DNA of 64,000 nt from assembly GCA_033961575.1 (NCBI GenBank), contig CM066732.1, positions 50,249,001 through 50,313,000 of the forward strand. Direction: 5' to 3'. The notes beneath the pieces were generated by a model that saw only the letters and a program-made list of their open reading frames with translations, ran no database searches and had not been told where the DNA came from. Of this stretch, positions 35,772 through 46,640 are shown piece by piece (the stretch's first letter is position 1; every line of letters starts with the position of its first letter). The stretch is from Aselliscus stoliczkanus (taxonomy: Eukaryota; Chordata; Mammalia; Chiroptera; Hipposideridae). Both the position numbers and the translations under genes were made by a program.

Positions 35772-36115
35772 TGGTTATCTATTGCTGCTTAACAAACCAC
35801 CACATAATGTGATGGCTCAGAACGAGGCACTCACTCAAGATCCTGCCATTTCGGCAGTCTCAGAGAGGAGAGCTCATCTCTGATGCACGCGGCTTCACCT
35901 GGGATGGCTCCCGCGTGGCTGGAGGGTCTGCTTTCGAGATGGCTTACTTATAAGGTGGCCAGTTGGATTGGTGGCAATGGGCGAGACCCTCAGCCGGGGC
36001 TGTGTCTGGTTTCTCCCCCACGGATGCTCTGCCCGGCTGGGCGGGGCTTCTCGATGCAGGACGGACGGGTCCCCAGAGGGCGTGTCCTAACAGCACGTGT
36101 TCTAGGAGGACAGGC
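35772..36115 (+). mobile_element. ancient interspersed repeat, family not assigned
   Basis: 'ggttatctattgctgcttaa', 'caaaccaccacataatgtg', 'gatggctcagaacgag', then 'ggtggccagttggattggtg' and 'acggacgggtccccaga' follow a widely recurring mammalian repeat. It is the longest of four such relics in the window. Confidence 0.55.
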
Positions 36116-36124
36116 CTGCACTGC

Positions 36125-36430
36125 CCAGTACAGTGGCCGATGGCCACCTGTGGCTATAGAGCATTTGAAATGTTTAGTCTGAACTGTGATGTGCTTTAAG
36201 TGCAAAACACACACTGGAGTTTAAACACTTACTCTGACAAATAACAGGTAAACTATCACTAGTACCTATTTTTAATGTTGATCATATTTTGGAATGATAA
36301 TATTTTAGCTCTATTGGGTTAAATAAGATAGACTCCTAAAATTAGCGTCATCTCTTTTAATTTTGTGAGTGTGGCTGCTAAAAAATTGAAAATTACATCT
36401 GTGGCTCACGTCTTATTTCTATTGTGATGG
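36125..36430. mobile_element. DNA-transposon (hAT-like MITE) relic
   Basis: 'atggccacctgtggctatag', 'agcatttgaaatgtttagtc' at the left and 'aattacatctgtggctcac' at the right resemble an inverted-repeat MITE whose ends read 'agccacatgtggct'. Family not assigned. Confidence 0.5.
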
Positions 36431-37370
36431 CGCCGGAGCCCATCAGGCCTCTGCTTGCATCGCACTTGTTATTTACCAGGAACCAAAGCCGGTTGTATGA
36501 CCAAGTGGAATTCTCTGGGGAGGGGCTACACAAAGGTGTAAATAGGGACGGGGCTCATCGGGACCCACCCAGGTAATGATCTGCCACCACTTGCAAGGTT
36601 TCCAACTTGTCCAATTGAGAGAAGCAATACAATGCGATTTTGTAAAACAACCTGGTACAAAAAGCTCTATAAAAAGAGAAAAATATTCCAGCTTCAGTAC
36701 ATAATAGAATCCAGTATTTTTAGTGTCTCAGCCGTGATTATACAACAAGTATTTACCGCCTATTGTGGGCAAAGCACCAGGCACCTAAGCAGATAGTCAA
36801 GGGCTCTCGTATGGCATAGGCCTGCGAAATGCACCTTGGATTTCTGGAATGGAAGAGTGACCATGTAAAACCACGCCGAATTAAGGCTGGGCTCCCTGTT
36901 ACAAAGTAAGTGCCACACGGGCTACTGGCTTTTCCCTGGTCTCTCCAATTATGTCCTGTCTTTTCGGGACCATGTGTCTGTCCCCATCTAGTTTTCCTGA
37001 GATTCTAATCTGGGAGATTGGCAGTAGGACCAGCATAGGAATGTCTGATGAGTGTAATTTCAGGAAATAATTTTAAAGTGCATCTCTGCATGAGAACCGC
37101 AGCAGCGCATGCTTCCCGGGTGTTCCAAGGAGATGGAGAAAGAAGACAAACGAGATCAGGGTTCTGGAAAAAGGGGTCCTGAGAGCTGGGGCAGGTTGCA
37201 GCCTCTGATAAGAATTCAGAGGATGCTAAGACTTTCACAGTATTATGTAAAATCAGCGGGCAAAACCTGTGAGTTGGCTCACCCTCAGACATCTCTGGGG
37301 TGGGGTGGCAGTGCGCAGGTTTCCAACTTCCTGTCTCACCCCAGAGGCCTAGAGTGCATGTCCACACAGG
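36431..37370. other. unique noncoding stretch
   Basis: No gene or confident repeat. Confidence 0.4.
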
Positions 37371-37745
37371 GACCAGAATGGGCTGCCGTAACAGAGGACC
37401 ACAGATTCAGTAGCTGACATGACAGAAATTCATTTTCTCCCGGTTCTGGAGTCTGGAAGTCCAAGATCAAGGTGTCTGCAGCACTGGCGTCTCCTGAGGC
37501 CTCTCTCCTCTGTAGATGCCTCTTCTCCCTGTGTCTTCACCTCATCGTCCCCTGTTGAATCTGGGTCCTAATCTTCTCTTCTTATCAGGACATCAGTCAG
37601 ATTGGATTAGGGCCCAGCCTAACTCTCCTGTTTTAACTTAGTTACCTATGTAAACACCTTATCTCTAAATACAGTCCCATTCTGACACTGGGGCTTAGGC
37701 CTTAAAAGTATGAGTATTTGAGGAACATAATTCAAACAATAATAG
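37371..37745 (-). mobile_element. ERVL-MaLR solo LTR, MLT1-like
   Basis: Antisense landmarks 'gggctgccgtaacagagga', 'ttctggagtctggaagtcc', 'aagatcaaggtgtctgcagc', 'atcagtcagattggattagg' and 'acagtcccattctgacac' run in order. Solo, about 375 bp. Confidence 0.85.
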
Positions 37746-37963
37746 ATGATTTCTCAAGTGAGTCCTCTCTCTCACAGAATAATGTTTGTGTTCAAAAGTA
37801 TAAAAATTTATTTGGAAATAGAAATAGATATAATATCCCAGATGCATTACAAAGTTGCCTATTTCTTACTGCCTGAGGCCATGTTTCTGTAGCTGAATGA
37901 GGCCAAAGGCACAGTTGCAAAATTGAAAGGAAAATTAAGAGTTTCTAGTATCTATTGCTGATT

Positions 37964-39189
<1,226 letters not shown>

Positions 39190-39580
39190 GATTCCTCGTC
39201 TTTGTTATACTGCCCTTTCTTCTGCCTAGGACACTTTTTCTCCAGACATCTTTATGGTTCTTCCCTCACGCCCTTCAGATTTCACTCAAATATTACCAGA
39301 AAGGGCTTCCCTGGTCCCCTAGCATAAAAGCTCCTCTCCCTGTTTATCGTCCTGCCCCTACCTTCTTCATGTTTTTCTCTAGCCTGCGTTCCTGTGTTCC
39401 CCTGATACTGCTGAAGTCATAACTCACGTATCCACCATTCATTAATTGCACAAATGCTTCTTGAGCACCTACTATGTGGTCATGACCATGCCATGTTATG
39501 GAGATAAAGAAAGGAATAAAGGAATGACTTCTGCCTTCATTGTTGTAAAGGACACAACTAACAAAGAAGTGAATAAATAT
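39190..39580 (+). mobile_element. L2 LINE fragment and related tail
   Basis: 'gcccttcagatttcactcaa', 'agaaagggcttccctggtcc' and the later 'cttcttgagcacctactatg' follow L2-type blocks. The part after 39440 may be a separate element of the same kind. Confidence 0.5.
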
Positions 39581-39634
39581 ATAAGGTGTGATCAAAACAA
39601 TATGGTGAATGTTTAAATAAAAAATTTATTACAG

Positions 39635-39746
39635 GGCCGGCCGAGGGGCGTGGTGGTTAAGCGCTGGCTTGGGAAGCCAGCGGCCCTGGTTCGGGTCCTA
39701 CATATGAGGGCCAGTGACACTGCCCTCAAAAAATAAATAAATAAAT
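39635..39746 (+). mobile_element. tRNA-derived SINE copy 2 (inside left mariner arm)
   Basis: Same family as copy 1: 'ggccggccgaggggcgtgg', anticodon-like hairpin, 'ggttcgggtcc' B box, terminal 'gggccagtgacactgccc' hairpin, and an (AAAT)n tail. It is flanked by a perfect 14-bp duplication 'aaaatttattacag' (39621-39634 and 39747-39760), showing a clean target-primed insertion into the mariner. Confidence 0.92.
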
Positions 39747-39782
39747 AAAATTTATTACAGTAAAAGACACATTGCCATTAAT

Positions 39783-40098
39783 TCCCCTCAAAATACTCCC
39801 CGCTCACGTCAAACACACTTACCCTATCGTTCCTGCCACTTTCTGAAACGGTTCTGGAAGTCCTCTTTTGTGAGTGTCTTTAGTTGCGCTGTCGTGGCTG
39901 CCTCGATGTCCTGAATCAATTCAAAATGTTTACCTTTCATGGTTATTTTGACTTTGGGGAAGAGCCAGAAGTTGCATGGTGCCAGATCCAGTGAATAAGG
40001 TGGATGAGGACATGCCATAATGTTTTTATTTGACAGAAATTGTCATACCAGAAGGGATATGTGACACAGAGCATTGACATGATGGAGGATGAACTAAA
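39783..40098 (-). pseudogene. mariner transposase C-terminal remnant
   Basis: Mariner transposases cut and paste DNA with a DD34D catalytic triad. The minus strand encodes the C-terminal part: an HHVNA block where the family has HHDNA, then PHPPYSLDLAPCNF, then KEDFQNRFRKWQER. The second catalytic position (codon at 40076-40078) is Val instead of Asp, and the third (codon at 39971-39973) is Asn instead of Asp. The two are exactly 35 codons apart, as the DD34D spacing requires. A TGA interrupts between them, and a TAG follows KWQER where Trp is expected. The N-terminal DNA-binding part is absent. It cannot encode an active enzyme. Confidence 0.85.
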
Positions 40099-40116
40099 AA
40101 TTAAAAACACTCATGA

Positions 40117-40228
40117 GGGCCGGCCGAGTGGCGTGGTGGTTAAGAGCTGGCTTAAGACGCCAGCGGCCCCAGTTCGGGTCCCACATATGAGGGCCAGTGA
40201 CACTGCCCTCAAAAACAAAACAAAACAA
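40117..40228 (+). mobile_element. tRNA-derived SINE copy 3 (inside right mariner arm)
   Basis: Same family, with an (AAAAC)n tail. The duplication 'aaaaacactcatga' flanks it (40103-40116 and 40229-40242). The left junction 'tt|aaaa' is the classical L1 endonuclease site. The anticodon loop differs from the other copies ('cttaagacg'). Confidence 0.92.
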
Positions 40229-40385
40229 AAAAACACTCATGAAAGAGGACTTCCAGAGCTGCTTCAGAAAGTAGCCAGAATGAGGGGGAGTATTTTGAGG
40301 GGGGTTAATGGAGATGTGTCTTTTACTGTAATATTTTTTTTTATTAAATTTAAACATTCACCGTAATGTTTGATCACACCTCGTA

Positions 40386-40845
40386 TTTGATCATTTCACG
40401 ATGGAAGCAGGGTAACCTGTTCAGTGACTTTAACTCGAGTGGTCGAGAAGGACCGTGTGAGGAAAGCCTCAGAAGCAGCAGGTGGTACGAGCCTCTGCTC
40501 CGACACCTTCAGCTCTCACCCATCTCATGATGTGGCCTCTCACCCAGTGCCAGGGGCTGGGCAGCAAGCAGATGCTGTGTCACCCCCTCTGTCCATCCAC
40601 CTTCCTCCCTTTTCTGCTTCCACCTTCTGCCAGTTTCAAGACAAATACTTCAGTGTGCACACACTGACAGGTACAAATAGGTGACTCAGAGATGGGGGGT
40701 GGCACAGAAGAGACTTAACTCACTAACAGCTGCCATGACATTTCATAGTGTTTCCTCCTCCCTGGGGACTGCTTACCTAAACCTAATTTTGCAGCCCCTT
40801 CAATCTCAGGAAACTCAAAGTCTTTTCAAAGTATAAAACAATGAC
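40386..40845. other. unique noncoding stretch
   Basis: No gene or confident repeat. Confidence 0.4.
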
Positions 40846-41396
40846 CTTTTCAAAATGCAAATCTGATTATACCACCCCCTTCCAGTGGCTTCTCTCTGCT
40901 CTTTGGATACAAGTTACTTCTGTACTGTGCCTGCAGGACCTCGTATGGGGACTCCAGCACTCTCCAACCCCATCTCCCAGTACTACCCCTCACTGTCCAC
41001 TGTGGTCACATGGGGCCCTCTTCAATCCTTTGGATTCCCTCTGCTCCCTTCCAGTTTTTGCACATACTGTTCCTTCCGTCTGGAATGTTTTTCCCTCCAT
41101 TTCAACCAAGTTAACTCATCCTTAATATTGAACTCAAATTTATTATTTGTTCAAGGAATCGTCGCATGATCCCTTGTATTCTTCCTTTATAACATGTGAC
41201 ATGGTTGCAATATCATATTGATCTCTTTCATGCCTGATGCGTTTGTCTTCCCTGGTAGAGAGTAAGCTCCTTTAGGTCTGGGGTTGGGACTGCTTCTCCT
41301 GACCACTGTATGTCTGGCCTTCACACAGGACCTGCAATGGAGTAGGCACTTGTTAATGTATGTGGAATGAGTGAACAATGGAATGGATGAATAAAA
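40846..41396 (+). mobile_element. L2 LINE, long 3' fragment
   Basis: It follows the L2 3' region from 'caaatctgattataccaccc' and 'cttccagtggcttctctc' through 'ctgttccttccgtctggaat', 'gagagtaagctcctttagg' and the terminal 'gaatggatgaataaa'. About 550 bp, the best preserved L2 in the window. Confidence 0.8.
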
Positions 41397-41859
41397 ATCT
41401 TATCTTTTTACTGCCCTTCAGGCATAAATAAAATCAATGACAATTGTTGGAGAAACAGGCAGTGCCTGTCTAGGCATACAGTCCACTGCATAGAAAATAT
41501 CGGGTCACTCTTCCTCAGAGACAAGTCCCTTCCTCTTACCAAGTTGCTTATATTTTGGTTTTGCTGGAGAGAGTCCTGCCCTGGAGACAGTGATGTTCGT
41601 GTTGCGGGTGGGGTGTCTGAGGAAGGACTTGAAACGAGCTAGCCTTCACTTCGGCATCAGTTTTGTGTGTGAGTGTCCATGTGGAGATGACCTCTACATT
41701 TATTTCCCCACCTGTCTTTTTCCACCATCCCTTCCTCCTCAACCCAAGTTCCAGGTTTTTTTTTCCCAAAGGGTGTTGGTGTAAGTGGAATAAAATCAGT
41801 GAGGACCATAAATAAGATTCAAGAGGAGTAACCGGCATGGGTTTGGGGGATGAATGTCC
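41397..41859. other. unique noncoding stretch
   Basis: No gene or confident repeat. Confidence 0.4.
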
Positions 41860-42060
41860 CACTCGCCTCCTCTATAATTTATTGTGTTTCTTCTGTAAGA
41901 AGCCAAATGATATTTCTCTAATTAACAGACACAGGCAACTATCGTATAAATCAACATCACAGCCTTCTTAGTGATGCAATCGCTTTATGATCAGGGGATA
42001 TAAATTAAACATCACAAATGCATCTCAAGCAGCAGAACATAATGGAGCGAGGAGCGGCGG
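41860..42060. promoter_or_regulatory. candidate conserved noncoding element
   Basis: A repeat-free AT-rich block with 'tataatttattgtg', 'tctctaattaacag', 'gcaatcgctttatgatc' and 'tataaattaaacatc'. It ends abruptly in GC-rich sequence at about 42050. A regulatory role is inferred. Confidence 0.35.
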
Positions 42061-42209
42061 CCTGGCTCCGGGGACTGTGGGCACAAGGGATCTTAGCTCG
42101 GGGAGCTGCTGATTTCGCCCCAGCGTCACCTGGGGGTTTCCTACTCGTGGACATGGACCCCGTACAGTCACGTCCTTTCTCTTGCTTGTGGCCCGAGGTT
42201 GGGACTGGC

Positions 42210-42440
42210 TCGTGTTCACTGGAGAGCCCAGCATCTGGGTGGGAACCTCCGCCTCGGCGCTTATTCCCTGTGTGACCTTTGGGAAGCCACTTGCTTCCAT
42301 GACCTCCATGTTTTCATCTGTAAATTGGAGACAGTCACGGTACTTACTCAGAACACGATTGTGGGCAGTAAGGCACTTAGGACAGTGTCTCTCACATCAG
42401 GAAAAGTTCAATTCACGTGAACCTTAGGGCGGTGATCATC
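42210..42440 (+). mobile_element. MIR SINE
   Basis: 'ccctgtgtgacctttgggaag', 'cctccatgttttcatctgt', 'aaattggagacagtcacgg' and 'ggcacttaggacagtgtctc' follow MIR sense order. Confidence 0.8.
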
Positions 42441-42489
42441 ATTTTTATTATCCTCTGCCTGAAATTCTCTGTGTCTTCATGTTAGTGTG

Positions 42490-42645
42490 CGTCACTTAAA
42501 ATGCTGGTTTCTAGGCCATCGACCCCCACAGTCTGATTCCGCAACCTGGGGTAGAGCCTGAGATTCTGCATATGAATGACCTTTCCAATGCTGCTGATGT
42601 TTGCAGTCTGTGGGTGACATTTGGACGGCACTGCTCCAGGACATG
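42490..42645 (-). mobile_element. MER5-like hAT MITE, diverged
   Basis: 'aaaatgctggtttctaggcc', 'cccacagtctgattccgc', 'ctggggtagagcctgagatt' and 'ctgcatatgaatgacctt' follow the hAT-Charlie MER5 interior. Strand assignment is tentative. Confidence 0.55.
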
Positions 42646-42845
42646 CAGAGGAAATCGAGGCATTTACTGAATAGCCAGCTCAGTCTCAATTCTACCTGCT
42701 AGGACTACGACGGTGCCAAAAAACACTCAGGGAGCAGATTTAAACTTATTTTTATATTTCCTTCTAGGAAAGGAACTCTGGTGGGTTTTGCTGGAGGCAC
42801 CGCCCTTTCCCACTCCCCTGACTCAGAGCTGGATTCCTGTAAGAA

Positions 42846-42892
42846 TGTGTGTGCGTGTGTATGTGTGTGTGCGTGTGTGTGTGTGTGGGGGG
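42846..42892. repeat. (GT)n imperfect microsatellite
   Basis: GT units with GC and AT interruptions, ending in a six-G run. Confidence 0.92.
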
Positions 42893-43049
42893 CTGGGAGA
42901 TGAGGCCCCACCTGAGAGATAGGTGGGGCAGTTGAGCTGCAATGAGCCCTTTCTATTCACACATGCTTTCTTCCTATCTCTTTCCCCAAATTTGGCAATT
43001 TTTTAAATAGTTCTTCCCAACACAGAATCTTGGGGAAGGGTTACTATGC

Positions 43050-43250
43050 TATAGTTTATAAAACATTTATCTGTTCATGATCTCATGCAAATGTCCCAAT
43101 CCTGTGAGACTAGCAGGAAAGAGAGACGATTATCTCCATTTAGCAGATGAGAAAACTGAGGTTCAGAAATAAAAGGTCAAACAGTTCTTAAGGGTTGAAC
43201 GAGTCTTGATTCCAGGATTTTAAATCCTAAATCTACTACTGTTTTTGGCA
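43050..43250 (-). mobile_element. MIR SINE
   Basis: 'atctccatttagcagatgag', 'aaaactgaggttcagaaat' and 'gagtcttgattccaggat' follow antisense MIR order. Confidence 0.75.
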
Positions 43251-44314
43251 CTGTGACATAGAGGCTTTGGTGTTTTTTTCTTGCTTAGAAACAGATTGCT
43301 GTGGTGTATATACGGTCCTGTATAGACAATCATTGTATTTTGAGATGAAGCCCGCCTGTGGCAGTGTTTCTAATCGTGCGTGTGTTGGGGGTGGGGGTAC
43401 AGAGCCACCTCTTCTGGCTCTTTGTCCCTTTGCCCCTCCATCTTCTGACCCCGCCTCCCAGGCTTATCCCATGCTCTCCGACCTCAGTGTCCCAGCTAAG
43501 TTTTCTGTTGTCTAACTAAAGAACATGGCCTTGGGACTCTGTTTCTGACACTGTCGGCATGTCCAGTAGCCATCGTGCCTAGAAGTTATGGAGCATTTTG
43601 TGGAACACCGTGACATTTTAAACGTTGAAAGAAATATGTCTTGGGCGACATGTAGGGCACTTCCTTCCCCACTTTGGCCCCTCTACTAAGCCATTCAGGC
43701 ATTTATGTGCTAACTGCTCAAGCAAAGGTTGACGCAAGCACCATGGAAAGAGAAAGGCGGGGTCCTTGATGGGCTTCCCCAAAGCCCAGGCTGCCGGGTG
43801 AGGGGAAGGCCCGCGAGCGTCACTGAGCACAGGTCTGGGGAAAGATGAATAAGCCAAGACGCAAAGGAAGCCCTGGACTCTGGGGAGGGAAAGGACAGCA
43901 GGGAGGGGACGAGGGAGGGACGTTGGTGGGCTTGTGAGGCAGGCTGTGAGTGCTCAGATGTGGGGCCGAGCAGACCACATCCACAGGCTCCCCAGCCTTA
44001 CAGGTGCCAAAGCGTCTCTAAGACGGTCCGTGGTTTGCTCTTGGGAGATGAATGCGGGCTTCTTCTGTACCTGCAGAGGGCCCAGCCGCCACTCTGTGGA
44101 ACGTAACACAGGCAGCTGTCCTTCCCACTGGACGAGCCCTGCTGGCGCGGACAGCATGCTGTGCACGGTCAGCTGGCCCCAGGACTGCGTTCAGACCTCA
44201 GCCAACCCAGTGCGTGGGACCAGCCCCCAGATAAGTGCCATGAGCTACGTATAGACATCTGAGGTGAAGAGCTGCACCCCAGGCACCCAGACGGTATGGT
44301 GAGGGGAGTTTTTG
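43251..44314. other. unique noncoding stretch
   Basis: A G-rich patch at 43880-43930. No gene supported. Confidence 0.4.
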
Positions 44315-45215
44315 AGGTGTTTTTTTTTTTAATACTTTATATTTTTAGAGCAGTTTTAGGTGCTCAGCAAGGTTAAGAAAAAGGCGCAGAGATTTCCCAT
44401 GTACGCCCTGCCCAGGCTCCCCATTATCAACACCCTCACCAGAAGGGTCCATTGGTTACCACTGATGAACCTACAGTGACACGGCACTGTCACCTAGAGT
44501 CCGTCCTTTCCATTCGGGTCCACCCTTGTTGTGCCTTCTGTGGGTTTGGATAACATGTGGAATGACATGTACCCGTCATTCGAGTATCACACAAAGTATT
44601 TTCACTGCCCTCAGCATCCTCTGTGCACTTCCTGTGCATCCATCCCCATCCCCACCATCCCTGCCAACAAGCGATCCTTTTAACTGTCTCCTTAGTTTTG
44701 CCTTTTCCAAGATGTCATATAGTTGGAAACATACAGTACATAGCCTTTTCAAAAATTTTTTTTTTTACACTTAGTAATATGCATTTAAGGTCCCTTCATG
44801 TCTTTTCATGGCGTGATAACTCATTTGTTTTCAGTGCTAAATAATATTCCATTCTCTGGATGTAGTACAGTTTATCCGTCACTTACTGAGGGACATCTTG
44901 GTTACTTCCAAGTTTTGGGAGTTATGAATAAACTTTCTATAAGCATCCGTGTACAGGATTTTGTATAGACATATAAACTTTTAACTCCTTTGGGTAAATA
45001 CCAAGGAGCATGATTGCTGGGCTGTATGGTAAGAGCATGTTTAGTTCTGTAAGAAACCACCAAGCTGCCTTCCAGAACAACTGCGCCATGTGCGTTCCCA
45101 CCAGGTCTGAAGGAGGGTTCCTCTTGCTCCATGTCCTCGCCGGCATGTGGTGACGTCAGTCTACTGGATGTGGGCCGTTCTGATAGGTGTGTGGTCATGT
45201 CTTGTTTTGGTAGTG
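44315..45215 (-). mobile_element. L1 3' portion, long
   Basis: Starts at a T-run (44321-44332), the antisense tail. The antisense 3' UTR and ORF2-end landmarks then follow: 'ttagagcagttttaggtgc', 'cattggttaccactgatga', 'taaataatattccattctc', 'gttatgaataaactttct', 'gggtaaataccaaggagca', 'aactgcgccatgtgcgttcc'. About 900 bp, diverged. Confidence 0.85.
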
Positions 45216-46139
45216 GATCAGGACTGAGGACCGTCCAGCTTGGCCATCTCAAAGGTCTCCTCTACCTCGGCAGCCAAGGCAGTAGCCAGTAAACCTGTTC
45301 TACATACATGTAAACATGGGAAGTAAGGCCATAGAATTCTGTGCCACGTCAGATATAATTTTATACTGTATTTGAATATAAACATGTCACAAGAAATGCT
45401 GATGGTTAAAAAGATGATGGGAGGAAAAACTTGAAAGGAGAAAGCCTATTGATTTGTTCATGTGCGTTTATGGTCTAGTTGATAGATATATTATCCAGGG
45501 GCTGCACATCTGAAAAGAGGAACCCCTGTTTGATTGCCGTGGCAAGATCCATGGGGGAGGGGATAGGAAGGGGGGATCGGTTTCTAGGTGCTGTGCTCTG
45601 AGAGTCCCTACTCTTTTCTTCTGGAATAACGTCCAGTTTGCTTCTAGACAAGCCTGACGTCGGGGCTTTAGAGAGGTGACGCAAACAAGGGGTGTGTGGG
45701 CCACACAGTGTCTTTTCCACACTGGCTACCAGTGGCACTGTGAAAGTCAGAGGAAATATGCCGTGTTCTAACTACCTTGTTTTTCTCAACTACGAGCCAT
45801 GGTCCGTGAGGCCAACCTCTCGTTTTGCTGCTCCCATCTGGGTTAGCTGAAGCCCAAAGCTATTACAGTCTCCTTGAGGAGTCTCGAGATCACATGGCTG
45901 CCCAGCTCCGGCTTTTACCACCGCGTCGTCTGTGCCCCCTGCTATTCTGAATTCTGAACTCCATCCTGTGTCAGCAATCTCACTGTTAAGGCCCTATTGA
46001 TCTGGAGATGGATGAACTTATTTTTCTTTGCAAGGTATGAAAGTACGCGTTGTCCTGGCACTTAACTCGATGGTGGGAGGAAGTGTGCTTCCAGCCCCCC
46101 TTGGCCCACCGTGTCTAATTAACATGGAGCCTACCTTCT
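45216..46139. other. unique noncoding stretch
   Basis: No gene or confident repeat. Confidence 0.4.
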
Positions 46140-46640
46140 TTGATGAGTTCATAAGTGTTTCACAGACAGGCGGGATGTAGCAACTTTGCGAGACACTGTT
46201 TAAAGATCTTTGACATCTGAGAAAGCCACAAAATCCAATAATCCTCCTTTCAGAACTCCAGGGTGTCCACCGAGATCAATCTCATATCTAAACATCACAT
46301 AAAGAGAGCGCATTGCATTATAGACTGGTTTCTATTGAACACCACCGAAGAAACAGCATTAGACAGTTTCAAAAAAAAAAAAAAAAATGGAGTCTATACC
46401 AGAGGGAACCGAAAAGGTTGTCAAATTCTGGAAAATTTCCCCCTTGATTAAAGCTGCACTTTCAATATTGTTCCATTATTAACAAAAGTCAGCTTAGCTC
46501 CAGTTTATCTTTTGGACAGTTTTCTGATGGATTAGATGTTGGGAATAAACTGGAGGAGCTTTTGTGTTCTTCTTCAGGCATAGACAAAGCTGCTATTAAT
46601 TCTCCCCTTGGTATCTGCCATAATACCTGCGTAAGGTCCT
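46140..46640. promoter_or_regulatory. candidate conserved noncoding element
   Basis: Repeat-free, apart from an A-run at 46371-46387. It includes 'gttccattattaacaaaag' and 'gctattaattctcccc'. SOX-like and TAAT-type words are common in AT-rich DNA, so this is only a flag for alignment. Confidence 0.3.

Larger units (their letters stand above)
39582..40385. mobile_element. mariner derivative with two inverted 3' ends
   Basis: The ends are inverted repeats ('aggtgtgatcaaaac' with 'tatggtgaatgtttaaat' at left; the reverse complement near 40345-40383 at right), flanked by TA. Both arms carry the 3' end of a mariner transposase gene: on the minus strand at 39783-40098 and on the plus strand from about 40096 to 40345. 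The shared block (around the KEDFQ codons, then 'gggagtattttgaggg' and the 'tgtcttttactgtaata' trailer) is repeated in inverted orientation. There is no 5' half. Each arm holds one SINE. Confidence 0.8.
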
